A program made the translations under genes and the position numbers. Shown piece after piece: positions 1-6,596 of a stretch of 9,091 nt of DNA; the stretch's first letter is position 1, and each line of letters starts with the position of its first letter. The DNA is from Longimicrobiales bacterium. GTDB lineage: Bacteria > Gemmatimonadota > Gemmatimonadetes > Longimicrobiales > Gaopeijiaceae. The stretch is from positions 1 to 9,091 of the forward strand of contig JANQME010000453.1 in assembly GCA_028280205.1 (NCBI GenBank). The letters are read 5' to 3'. A model generated the notes under the pieces. The model was not told the DNA's origin. It did not search any database and was given only the letters and a program-made list of their open reading frames with translations.

Positions 1-67
1 CTGCGTCTCGCGTCGTCGCTGGAGGACGATCCGACTCCGTCCTGAGCATCGAGCGTGCAGAACGCGG

Positions 68-2032
68 TCACGGCGTCGTGCCGGGGACGACAGGCGTGCG
101 CCCCCGTACGACCTCCTCTCCGTTCACGTGGAGCAAGACCGCCGTCCCCTCGCCCTCGGAGTCCGGATCGTCCGCGTCGAGAACGAGCACGAACGCAGCT
201 TCTTCGTCCGGGCCGAGGCGGGCCGTTCCGGTGAGCGCCGCCCACCCCTCGGTCGTTTGGAGAGGGCCGAACGCCGTCACCTCCAGGTCGAGCTCACTTC
301 CGGGCGGACCGATCGACAGCTCGCCTGCGGCGACCCGGGCCCCCGCAGTCTGGGCGACACGAACCTCGATCGGGTTCGTCCGACCCGCCGCGTCGGTGAG
401 CGTCCCCGCGAGCGCCACGCCGCGCCGGCCGTCGGAGTCCTGTGGCCGGGCGGGCATGTGCCGGCCCCGCAGGAGGCCCTTGCCGGCCTGGACACCCGTG
501 GCCGCCCCGTCCCGCCACGCGGCGCGCCCGTTCACGTAGACGTGGCGAACACCCACGGAGGGCTGGGTCGGCTCCTCATACGTCGCACGGTCGATGATCT
601 CGTCCGGATCGAATACGACCACGTCGGCCCGCATGCCGGGAGCCAGCAGACCGCGGTCGACGAAGCCGACGGTTGCTGCGGGCAGCCCCGTCATCTTCCG
701 GATCGCCTCCTCCCACGTCAGCACCCCGAGCTCCCGGACGTAGCGCCCCAGCGCCCGCGGAAACGTCCCGTACGCGCGGGGATGGCCGACGCGGCCGCGC
801 GCGGGATCGCAGTCGCACGCGATCGACGCGGTGGGGTGTGCCAGGATCGCGGCCAGATCCACTTCGCTGCCGAAGCGCAGGATCGCCGAGGGCGACTCCT
901 CGTCCAGAATGCGCACGACCGCCTCGCCGGCCGACCGCACCCCCATCTCGCGCATGACGTCCACCAGCTCTCGCTGGGTCGCGGGCAGGAAGACGCCTTC
1001 CGGTCCTCCGAAACGCGCCTCGAGCGCATCCTCGGCCTCGGCGACGATCCGGGCGCGCTGGGCGGGATCGCCGAAACGGGCGCGCATCGCATCGATGCCC
1101 CCCGCTTGGGCCCACCCCGGGATGATCAGGGCGGCCAGCGACGTCTGGCCCGCCAGGTAGGGGTACACGTCGGCCGCGGTATACGTCCCGCGCCCGGTCG
1201 CCTCGTCCATCATGCCGAGGATCTCCGGGTGGCTCCCCTGCTCGCGCCCCTGGATCTTCATGTGCGTGAAGATCGGCATGAGCCCCACCGCCTCCCCGAC
1301 CGCGATCGTTTCGCGCATCCCGATGCGCGAGCTGAACCCGGACTCGGGCGTGAGGCGGTCGTGGTTCGTGAAGACGGTCCGCCATACGTCGAGGCCGGTG
1401 AGCACCTCGATCACCTCGTCCGTCGTCGCGTAGTACGTGGGCTTGTAGTCGAGTCCGGCGGACACGCCCCATGCGCCCGCTTCGAGTCCGGCTTCCAGGA
1501 GGTCGTGCATCTCCTGGAGCTGCGCCGCGGACGGTCGGGTGTCCTCCCATCCGTTGACGATCGACCACGCCGTGTTGAATCCCACGTTGGGCGCGACGTT
1601 CACCGCCAGACCGCGCGCCTCGGCCTCCTCGATCTGGGCGACGATATCGGGTGGACCGCCCCCGTCGGCGTTCAGAACGATCGTCGTCACCCCCTGGCCG
1701 AGCAGGTTCTCCGCGGTTGGAGCCGCGCCGAGTCGGTCGTGGCTGTGCAGGTTCACGAAGCCGGGCGTCACGTAGAGGCCCGAGGCGTCGACGACCTCGT
1801 CGGCTCGCACGGGCCCGACGTCCCCGACCCGCACCACGTACCCGTCCCGGATGGCCACGTCGCCTGCGAACGGGGCGCCGCCCGTCCCATCGACTACAGT
1901 CCCTCCGCGGATCAGGACGTCGTAGCGCGGTGCCCGGCCGCACGCGGCGGCGAACAGCAGGGTGGCCGCCAGCATCGCGCGGGCCGGCAGTCGGCGAGCG
2001 TTGCGGTCGGGGCCTCGGGCGTCCGGTGTCAT
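68..2032 (-). CDS. N-acyl-D-amino-acid deacylase-family amidohydrolase, predicted lipoprotein with extra C-terminal beta domain
   Basis: Predicted metal-dependent hydrolase of the D-aminoacylase branch of the amidohydrolase superfamily, which cleaves N-acyl-D-amino acids or similar amides. From the ATG at 2032 it is 654 residues. Residues 1-31 look like a lipoprotein signal: Arg-rich start, hydrophobic core at about 20-30, then AAAC with Cys31, so an exported membrane-anchored protein is inferred. The catalytic domain spans about 35-515. It shows the HSHD metal motif (H96, H98), metal-ligand candidates H224 (TNHD) and H257 (THMK), the Asp-rich ACDCD near 405-409, and the family signature HPRAYGTFPRALGRYVRE near 417-434. 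The usual metal-binding Cys of the GNCG motif is absent; NADGGG sits there (121-126). About 125 further residues form a beta-rich C-terminal extension not typical of the family. It lies 14 nt after the peroxiredoxin gene and is probably the last gene of that operon. An open frame reaches 2170, but that would overlap the upstream gene. ATG 1975 is an alternative start. Neither start has a clear ribosome binding site. Confidence 0.86.
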   Translation of the reverse strand: MTPDARGPDRNARRLPARAMLAATLLFAAACGRAPRYDVLIRGGTVVDGTGGAPFAGDVAIRDGYVVRVGDVGPVRADEVVDASGLYVTPGFVNLHSHDRLGAAPTAENLLGQGVTTIVLNADGGGPPDIVAQIEEAEARGLAVNVAPNVGFNTAWSIVNGWEDTRPSAAQLQEMHDLLEAGLEAGAWGVSAGLDYKPTYYATTDEVIEVLTGLDVWRTVFTNHDRLTPESGFSSRIGMRETIAVGEAVGLMPIFTHMKIQGREQGSHPEILGMMDEATGRGTYTAADVYPYLAGQTSLAALIIPGWAQAGGIDAMRARFGDPAQRARIVAEAEDALEARFGGPEGVFLPATQRELVDVMREMGVRSAGEAVVRILDEESPSAILRFGSEVDLAAILAHPTASIACDCDPARGRVGHPRAYGTFPRALGRYVRELGVLTWEEAIRKMTGLPAATVGFVDRGLLAPGMRADVVVFDPDEIIDRATYEEPTQPSVGVRHVYVNGRAAWRDGAATGVQAGKGLLRGRHMPARPQDSDGRRGVALAGTLTDAAGRTNPIEVRVAQTAGARVAAGELSIGPPGSELDLEVTAFGPLQTTEGWAALTGTARLGPDEEAAFVLVLDADDPDSEGEGTAVLLHVNGEEVVRGRTPVVPGTTP

Positions 2033-2046
2033 GGGATGGGGGAACG

Positions 2047-2688
2047 CTACGAAAGCGCGGCGAGCACCTCGGACGGCTCGGGTCGTTGCGTGTAGTCGGG
2101 GTGGGCCGAGGCGTACACGATGGAACCCTCCGGCCCGATCACGAACGTCGCCGGGATCGGGAGCTCCCAAGACTCGTCCCCGTTGAAGCGGGGCAGGTCG
2201 ATCTTCATCTCCCCGTACACGGCCTCCAGATCGTGCGGGAGGCGGAAGGTGAGCCCGTAGCTCCGGGCCACACCCAGCCCGAGATCCGTCAGCACGTCGA
2301 ACTCGATGCCGTCCTCGTCGCGCCAGGCGCGCGAGAAGTCGGGAAGCTGCGGCGACAGGGTGACGAGGGTGGCGCCGGCGTCGCGAATGTCCTGCAGTCG
2401 TTCCTGGAGAGCAGCCTGCTCAAGACGGCAGTACGGTCACCAGCGGCCCCGAAAGAAGCTCGCGATCACCGGACCCTTCCGGAGCAGCGAAGTGAGGCGG
2501 ACCGTCGTGCCGTCGAGGTTCGGTCGTGCGAACGTCGGGGCGTGGTCGCCCGGCTTCGGGATCCGGTCGAGAATGTCCGTGGCAGCCAGGCGCTCGGTCG
2601 CCCGGTTCATGATCGCGGTCTTCTCGGGATCGCGGGCGGCGTCCTTCTCCGCGCGCAGCGCCGCGAGTCGTTCCTTCAGTTTGCTCAT
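2047..2688 (-). CDS. Peroxiredoxin-like thiol oxidoreductase, predicted selenoprotein with in-frame UGA (UxxC)
   Basis: AhpC/TSA-type redoxin of the PRX-like group that carries a CxxC, expected to reduce peroxides or act as a thiol-disulfide oxidoreductase in the cytoplasm. From ATG 2688 it is 213 residues. Residues 33-70 carry the usual lead-in (ILDRIPKPGDHAPTF, then NLDGTTVRL). The active site follows the SFFRGRW strand. Here codon 84 is TGA (2437-2439), followed by PYC with the partner Cys87. Relatives read RGGWCPYC at this place, so the UGA replaces the first redox Cys. After the UGA the frame stays open for 130 codons with family motifs intact: LSPQLPDFS, FDVLTDLG, LPRFNGDESWELPIPATFVI and a final DYTQRPEPSEVLAALS. 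The ATG at 2688 forms an ATGA overlap with the VOC stop and gives the usual MSKLKERLAALRAE start; ATG 2697 is possible. Selenocysteine at 84 is inferred. A nonsense mutation or sequencing error is the alternative. No selA, selB, selC or selD lies in the window. Confidence 0.85.
2392..2436 (-). promoter_or_regulatory. Candidate bacterial SECIS hairpin downstream of the UGA
   Basis: Reading on the minus strand, 20 nt separate the UGA from the apical loop. The core at 2409-2421 is GAGCA-GGC-TGCTC, a perfect 5-bp stem with a GGC loop. A 3-nt bulge (2406-2408) separates it from a second helix, TCTT (2422-2425) with AGGA (2402-2405, one G-U pair). CTGC (2428-2431) can pair with GCAG (2392-2395) at the base. 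Bacterial SECIS elements are known to lie just 3' of the UGA inside the coding region, with a G in the first loop positions about 16-37 nt away. GCAGGCTGC also resembles the GCAGGTCTGC apex of E. coli fdhF. Folded by hand. The 5-bp core alone could arise by chance in such GC-rich sequence. Confidence 0.55.
2437..2439 (-). other. In-frame UGA, predicted selenocysteine codon of the peroxiredoxin-like gene
   Basis: On the minus strand the codons read TGG TGA CCG TAC TGC, giving W-U-P-Y-C. The UGA occupies the first cysteine position of the family's WCPYC active site, and the codons on both sides are in the same frame with no other stop. A Cys TGC or TGT codon differs from TGA by one base, the usual relation between Cys and Sec homologues. 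Recoding is inferred from position, conserved downstream sequence and the adjacent hairpin. It is not proven. Confidence 0.75.
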
Positions 2689-3089
2689 CCGTTCCATGCC
2701 TCGGTCGGGGTCTCGAACCAGATCTCGTGACCTTCGGGGTCGGGGACGCGGAGCTGTCGCATCCCGTACGACGCCGTCGTCGGAGGCTCGACCGGAACGC
2801 TGCGGTCCGAGAGCTCGGCGTACAGCGCGTCGACGTCTTCGCAGACGAAGTAGAGCACGATCGCACTCGAATGCGAGGGGGAGGCGCCACTCTGCAGCAT
2901 GACGCTCGCGCCGCCGCGGGTCAGCCGAGCCCAGTCGCGCCGACCCGCCGGCCCGTCCGCGCCGACGAGCGAGAAGCCGAGCCCGTCGGTCCAGAAGGAG
3001 ATCGCCTCCTCCAGGTCGCGCACCCAGAGCAGGGGCCAGACCGCCCGCACCCCGGCCGCGTCGGGTCCGCCGGCGGCGGTCTCACCCAT
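2685..3089 (-). CDS. VOC superfamily (glyoxalase/bleomycin-resistance fold) protein
   Basis: A 134-residue single VOC module. An N-terminal beta-strand (VWPLLWVRDLEEAISFW, about 16-32) leads into DGLGFSLVG, then DWARLTRGGASVMLQ, a central FVCEDVDALYAELSDR helix, and the closing LRVPDPEGHEIWFETP strand with the conserved Glu. Families with this fold isomerise, cleave or sequester small molecules, often with a metal. The first-strand His or Gln ligand is not evident here, so metal binding is uncertain and the substrate cannot be named. The ATG at 3089 overlaps the acetyltransferase stop by 8 nt, and its own TGA overlaps the peroxiredoxin ATG (ATGA). It is therefore probably translationally coupled in the middle of an operon. 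Its neighbours suggest a detoxification or stress role, which is inference only. Confidence 0.87.
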   Translation of the reverse strand: MGETAAGGPDAAGVRAVWPLLWVRDLEEAISFWTDGLGFSLVGADGPAGRRDWARLTRGGASVMLQSGASPSHSSAIVLYFVCEDVDALYAELSDRSVPVEPPTTASYGMRQLRVPDPEGHEIWFETPTEAWNG

Positions 3090-3882
3090 CCTCGCCCTCC
3101 CCCTTCGGCACCGGGAACGCGGGTCCGCCGCCGCGGAGCGCGGTCAAGACTTCGCCCGAGAAGAGTCGACCGCAGCGGACCATCCCCGCCCGCAGGAGCG
3201 TGCGTCTGGATGCCTCGTTCGAAGGGTCGCAGCGCGCGGCCGGCACGAGTTCCGCTTCGTGCGCGACGCGGCGGAGTCCGTTCACGAGGAAGGCACCGAC
3301 CCCCTGTCGACGCGCGTCGGCGACGACTTCCATGTAGAGGTCTCCGTACGGCGGGTTGTAGTGCGTGAGCACGCCGCCCGCGCCGACGACGCGGCCGTCC
3401 CGCTCGACGACCCACGGGCCCTCCGGCAGGCTCCCCTCGCGCTCGTCGTCGCCCGGAGTGCGCGCCCGAAAGGTGGCGCCGGGCAGCTCGAGCACCGTCT
3501 CCGGGCCATCCTCGAAGAGGTCGTTCTCCACGACCGGGTCGTCGACCATGCCCGAGAGCGTGTCGGCGAAGGGAAGGTTCGACTGCCACTCCACGGCGGA
3601 GGCGCCGGACGCGCGGATCACCGCGCGGAAGAGGCGATGCGACTCACTTCGCCACTCCGGCGCCACGAAGAACTCCATGATCCGGCCGGGCGTGTACTCC
3701 AGCCAGATCCCGGCGTACGCGACGGGCTCCCCACCCACGCGGACGATCCACGGCTCCGCGAGTCGGCGCGGCAGGATCGACCACCGGACGATCTGGCAGC
3801 GGACGGACCGCACGAAAGCGTCCCGTATTTCCGAGATCTCGTGCAGAGTGGCCGGTTCGGCGATGACGCTGATCGTTTTCAT
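3082..3882 (-). CDS. GNAT-family N-acetyltransferase with tandem GNAT-like domains
   Basis: Predicted acetyl-CoA-dependent acyltransferase of 266 residues from ATG 3882. The C-terminal half (about 150-250) is a clear GNAT domain: a beta-hairpin (WVVERDGRVVGAGGVLTH), the YMEVVADARRQGVGAFLVNGL stretch with the RRQGVG acetyl-CoA pyrophosphate loop, and the late CDPSNEASRRTLLRAGM segment. The N-terminal half (about 1-135) has a weaker, degenerate GNAT-like layout: EPWIVRVGGEPVAYAGIWLEY, then EFFVAPEWRSESHRLFRAVI without the usual RxxGxG/A. It may be a structural or regulatory partner domain. The substrate is unknown. It is the promoter-proximal gene of the minus-strand operon, and its stop overlaps the VOC start by 8 nt. 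The frame is open upstream to 3945, but ATG 3882 begins a plausible first strand (MKTISVI). No good ribosome binding site is seen. Confidence 0.86.
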   Translation of the reverse strand: MKTISVIAEPATLHEISEIRDAFVRSVRCQIVRWSILPRRLAEPWIVRVGGEPVAYAGIWLEYTPGRIMEFFVAPEWRSESHRLFRAVIRASGASAVEWQSNLPFADTLSGMVDDPVVENDLFEDGPETVLELPGATFRARTPGDDEREGSLPEGPWVVERDGRVVGAGGVLTHYNPPYGDLYMEVVADARRQGVGAFLVNGLRRVAHEAELVPAARCDPSNEASRRTLLRAGMVRCGRLFSGEVLTALRGGGPAFPVPKGEGEDG

Positions 3883-3956
3883 GATCCGGGTTGCCGTGCG
3901 CGCGAGGGGAGACACAGGTTGGCCGCCCCGCACGACGGCCCGCAACCCACTCCACC
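3883..3956. promoter_or_regulatory. Divergent spacer between the acetyltransferase operon and the phzF-like gene, with nested inverted repeats
   Basis: This 74-bp region must hold the start signals of both flanking transcription units unless one starts farther away. GGGTTGC (3888-3894) is an exact inverted match of GCAACCC (3942-3948). Inside it GTGCG (3896-3900) matches CGCAC (3929-3933). Nested arms around one centre near 3917 could be an operator, but short GC-rich arms also arise by chance. I see no convincing -35/-10 pair and no clear ribosome binding site on either side. Confidence 0.3.
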
Positions 3957-4907
3957 ATGGACCTGCCCTTCCATACGCTCGACGTCTTCACCGACCGCAC
4001 CTTCGGAGGGAACCCGCTCGGCGTCTTCCCCGACGCCGCCCACCTCCCGACCGAGCTCATGCAGAGAATCGCGCGGGAGATGAACCTCTCGGAGACGATC
4101 TTCCTCGGCCCGCCGGAAACGCCCGAAGGAAGCGCGCGGGTGCGCATCTTCACACCCGGCCGCGAGGTGCCGTTCGCGGGCCACCCGACGGTTGGGAGCG
4201 CGATCTTCCTCGCGGCTCGGGCGGCCGAACGTGGGGAGGCGGAGGGCACGCCCGACGAATCCGGTCACGTCCGACTCCTGCTCGAGGAGAACGTCGGGCC
4301 CGTTCCCGTCACCGTGCGCTTCGAGGACGGAAGCCCCGTCTTCGCCCGCTTCACCACCGCCCTGCTCCCCGAGCACCGCGACTCGCCGCACCCGGCCGCC
4401 GAGCTGGCCGCCATGGTCGGCCTCGACGAGCGAGACATCGGCGGGGTGGGCCCCGGAGGCACGCAGCTCGCGCCCGAGATGGTCTCGTGTGGGCTCGAGT
4501 ACTTCGTGATCCCGGTCCGCTCGCTCGACGCGGTGCAACGGTGCGCCCTCGACACCGCCCTGTGGCAGCGGATGCTCGCGGACGCGTGGGCCCATCACGT
4601 TTACGTGGTCTGCATGGAGGTCGAGGGGGAAGGTGTGGACGTCCGCGTCCGGATGTTCGCACCCGGCTCGGGCGTACCCGAAGACCCGGCCACCGGATCG
4701 GCCGCCGCCGCGCTCGGCGGCTACCTGTCCAAGGTCGACGGCCGCGCCGAGGCCTCTCTCGCATGGACCGTCGAGCAGGGCATCGAGATCGGCCGGCCGA
4801 GCCGCCTCTACGTGGAGGCGGACCGAACGGGCGGGACGACCTCCGCGGTCCGGGTCGGGGGCGGCGCGGTCCCGGTCAGCCGCGGTACGATGACCGTTCC
4901 GGGGTGA
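3957..4907 (+). CDS. PhzF-family isomerase/epimerase
   Basis: A 316-residue PhzF-like protein of normal length with two matching alpha/beta halves. The first half opens with LDVFTDRTFGGNPLGVF (8-24), followed by the active-site segment EMNLSETIFL with the catalytic Glu at 46. It continues with ARVRIFTPGREVPFAGHPTVG (60-80), the family's best-known motif. The second half carries VRMFAPGSGVPEDPATGSAAAALGGYL (231-257), which includes the conserved DPATGSA active-site loop. The founding member isomerises trans-2,3-dihydro-3-hydroxyanthranilate in phenazine synthesis. No other phenazine gene is present here, so the true substrate is unknown. It is transcribed alone, divergent from the acetyltransferase operon. 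Its TGA ends 1 nt before the stop of the opposing usp gene. ATG 3957 was chosen because the family N-terminus starts exactly there (MDLPFHTLDVFT). Confidence 0.94.
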   Translation: MDLPFHTLDVFTDRTFGGNPLGVFPDAAHLPTELMQRIAREMNLSETIFLGPPETPEGSARVRIFTPGREVPFAGHPTVGSAIFLAARAAERGEAEGTPDESGHVRLLLEENVGPVPVTVRFEDGSPVFARFTTALLPEHRDSPHPAAELAAMVGLDERDIGGVGPGGTQLAPEMVSCGLEYFVIPVRSLDAVQRCALDTALWQRMLADAWAHHVYVVCMEVEGEGVDVRVRMFAPGSGVPEDPATGSAAAALGGYLSKVDGRAEASLAWTVEQGIEIGRPSRLYVEADRTGGTTSAVRVGGGAVPVSRGTMTVPG

Positions 4908-4908
4908 C

Positions 4909-5739
4909 TCACCCCACGCGAGCCAGGAGGACGGGCACCGGACTGACCCGCAGCACCTTCTCGGCTACCGACCCGAGCACCCACCGCCGAACTCCGCTCC
5001 GGCCGTGCGTCGTCATGGCGATCAGGTCGGACGACGTCGACTCCGCAGCCTTGAGGATCAGCTCGGCCGGCTCGTTCAGCGCGACGACCGACGAGGTGGA
5101 GATCCCGTGGCGCTTCAGGAGCACTTCGTGGTCCGCCACGTGCGCCTCGGTCGCAGCCTGAATCTCGCGCGTATCGAAGCCCATGGAGTGGAGGCGGTGA
5201 TGGGGATCGATCCAGTACGCGGAGACGAGGACCACCTCGGCGTCGAGCTCGGGGGCAAGCTGCTTGACCAGGCCCAATACGGACGCCGCGTGTTCGCTTC
5301 CGTCCAGCGGGACCAGGATCCTCTCGATCCGCTCGGGAAGCACCTCGGTTCTGGCGTTGCCCAGCAGGAGCGGGATCGGACAGTGACGTACGACGCGCTC
5401 CGCCACGCTCCCCTGCGCCCACCGCTTCAGGCCTCCCCTCCCGTGGGTCATCAGGACGACGAGGTCGTACCCGTCCTCCGTCGTCTCCAGGATCTCGGTG
5501 GCCGCGTCCTCGCCCACGGTCGGGATGAGCACGGCCGATCCGCCCGGCGCGGCCTCGCGTTGGATGTCGAGATAGGCGCGAGCCTCGTCGAGGGTCGCGT
5601 CGTCGCGCGGCGCGACCACGCGGAGCAGCGCGACCTCGTTCGGACCCGTGGGACCCGAGATGGCACCGAGCAGCCGCAGCCCCCGCTCGGCGAGCGAGGA
5701 GCCGTCCAGCGCGACCAGAACGCGCCCGAATGTCTTCAT
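4909..5739 (-). CDS. Tandem-domain universal stress protein (UspA family), second gene of pair
   Basis: A 276-residue cytoplasmic protein made of two UspA domains. Domain 1 covers about 1-128, from VLVALDGSSLAERGL to the nucleotide-loop signature MTHGRGGLKRWAQGSVAERV (97-116). Domain 2 covers about 137-276, from RILVPLDGSEHA to TTHGRSGVRRWVLGSVAEKV (243-262). Both keep the THGR...GS pattern of ATP-binding Usp proteins. Such proteins bind ATP or other nucleotides and support survival in stress; the exact role is unknown. The start at 5739 is well supported: GGAGGGGG lies 7 nt upstream and it forms an ATGA overlap with the preceding usp gene, implying coupled translation. It converges on the phzF-like gene with a 1-nt gap. 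Confidence 0.94.
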   Translation of the reverse strand: MKTFGRVLVALDGSSLAERGLRLLGAISGPTGPNEVALLRVVAPRDDATLDEARAYLDIQREAAPGGSAVLIPTVGEDAATEILETTEDGYDLVVLMTHGRGGLKRWAQGSVAERVVRHCPIPLLLGNARTEVLPERIERILVPLDGSEHAASVLGLVKQLAPELDAEVVLVSAYWIDPHHRLHSMGFDTREIQAATEAHVADHEVLLKRHGISTSSVVALNEPAELILKAAESTSSDLIAMTTHGRSGVRRWVLGSVAEKVLRVSPVPVLLARVG

Positions 5740-6578
5740 GCAGGGACCCCCTCCGCCGAGCCGGGCACTCTCTTGACGAGGAGGGGCGCCCGGCATCGGC
5801 GAACCAACTCCTCGGCGACGGAGCCGAACAGCCAGCGGCCGATTCCGCTGCGGCCTCGCGTCGTGATCGCCAGAAGATCGGTCCATCGGTGCTCGACCGC
5901 GTCCAAGATCCGGGAGGCCACTCCGAACTCGAAGACCACCTCGATCGTGGCTCGCGCTCCCGCCTCTTCGAGTTGATGCACGTACTGCGCGGCTTGTTCG
6001 CGGAACAGCTCCTCTCTCGCCGCCTCCCGAAGCTCACCCTTGATGGACTCGTGCGTCCCGGGATTGGCGACGTGAAACAGGGTCACGCGTGAGCCGTAGA
6101 CCGTGGCGATCCGGGCGACGTCCGCGAGTACCGCGGCCGATGTCGGCGACCCGTCCAGAGGGACGAGGATGCGGTCGATCGGAGAGCCGTCGGGTTGCGG
6201 TCGGGCGAAGGGACTGACCAGGAGCACCGGAACGTCCGCCCCTCGAAGCACGCGCTCGGCCACGCTCCCACGGATCAGGCGCGACAGACCCGTGCGGCCG
6301 TGCGTCGACATCGCGATGAGCGAGGCGTCTTCCTCCCGGGCAGCCGCCACGATCTCGTCCGCCGGGTCGCCGCGCCGCTCGACGACCCGAACGGGCGCGA
6401 GGCGCTTCAAGGCATCGACGCTCGCGGGGTGAGCGGTGCTCACCCCTCCCTCGCCGTCGGAGGCGACGTGCAACGCGATGCAGGAGCTGCCGTCCGACTG
6501 GAGGATCGGCTCGAGGAAGCCGACCACTTTGCCCGAGAGCTCCGACCCGTCGAGCGGGATCAACACGTTTCCGAACAT
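5736..6578 (-). CDS. Tandem-domain universal stress protein (UspA family), first gene of pair
   Basis: A 280-residue protein with two UspA domains. Domain 1 (about 1-124) begins FGNVLIPLDGSELSG and carries STHGRTGLSRLIRGSVAERV (91-110). Domain 2 (about 134-272) begins DRILVPLDGSPTSAAVL and carries TTRGRSGIGRWLFGSVAEEL (239-258), where Arg replaces the His of THG. It shares the two-domain plan of the downstream usp gene, so the pair may be a tandem duplication that has since diverged. ATG 6578 has GAGGAG 4 nt upstream, and this purine tract lies partly inside a perfect 12-bp palindrome. As the first gene of the operon, its promoter should lie in the 161-bp spacer shared with the bicarbonate transporter. 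A membrane-transporter-regulating role is possible but only inferred from adjacency. Confidence 0.94.
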   Translation of the reverse strand: MFGNVLIPLDGSELSGKVVGFLEPILQSDGSSCIALHVASDGEGGVSTAHPASVDALKRLAPVRVVERRGDPADEIVAAAREEDASLIAMSTHGRTGLSRLIRGSVAERVLRGADVPVLLVSPFARPQPDGSPIDRILVPLDGSPTSAAVLADVARIATVYGSRVTLFHVANPGTHESIKGELREAAREELFREQAAQYVHQLEEAGARATIEVVFEFGVASRILDAVEHRWTDLLAITTRGRSGIGRWLFGSVAEELVRRCRAPLLVKRVPGSAEGVPA

Positions 6579-6584
6579 CCTGCT

Positions 6585-6596
6585 CCTCGCGCGAGG
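6585..6596. repeat. Perfect 12-bp palindrome at the usp ribosome binding site
   Basis: CCTCGCGCGAGG is its own reverse complement. It begins 7 nt upstream of the first usp start codon, and its proximal arm overlaps the GAGG of the ribosome binding site on the minus strand. It could be an operator half or a translation-modulating element. It could also be a chance CG-rich palindrome. Confidence 0.4.

Noticed and set aside
1..67. Possible end of an upstream plus-strand gene (a frame ending TGA at 43-45)
   Set aside because: Only 14 codons are visible and nothing in them is recognisable.
128..2095. A 655-codon open frame on the plus strand opposite the amidohydrolase
   Set aside because: It is rich in Arg, Pro, Gly and His with no family motif. 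It is the mirror of a high-GC coding gene, and the minus strand has clear D-aminoacylase motifs.
2033..2170. N-terminal extension of the amidohydrolase to the ATG at 2170
   Set aside because: It would run over the end of the peroxiredoxin gene and put 46 odd residues before an otherwise good lipoprotein signal.
2047..2697. Two separate genes or a frameshifted pseudogene in place of one peroxiredoxin
   Set aside because: The two halves are in the same frame, so no frameshift exists. The only break is a single UGA at the catalytic Cys position and the C-terminal half is intact, which fits recoding better than decay.
3957..4907. Part of a phenazine biosynthesis cluster
   Set aside because: PhzF-like proteins are widespread in bacteria without phenazines, and no other phz gene is nearby.
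3365..5161. A 598-codon open frame on the plus strand spanning the acetyltransferase, phzF-like and usp genes
   Set aside because: It crosses three well-supported genes, and its product is low-complexity Arg/Pro/Ser-rich text with no recognisable domain.
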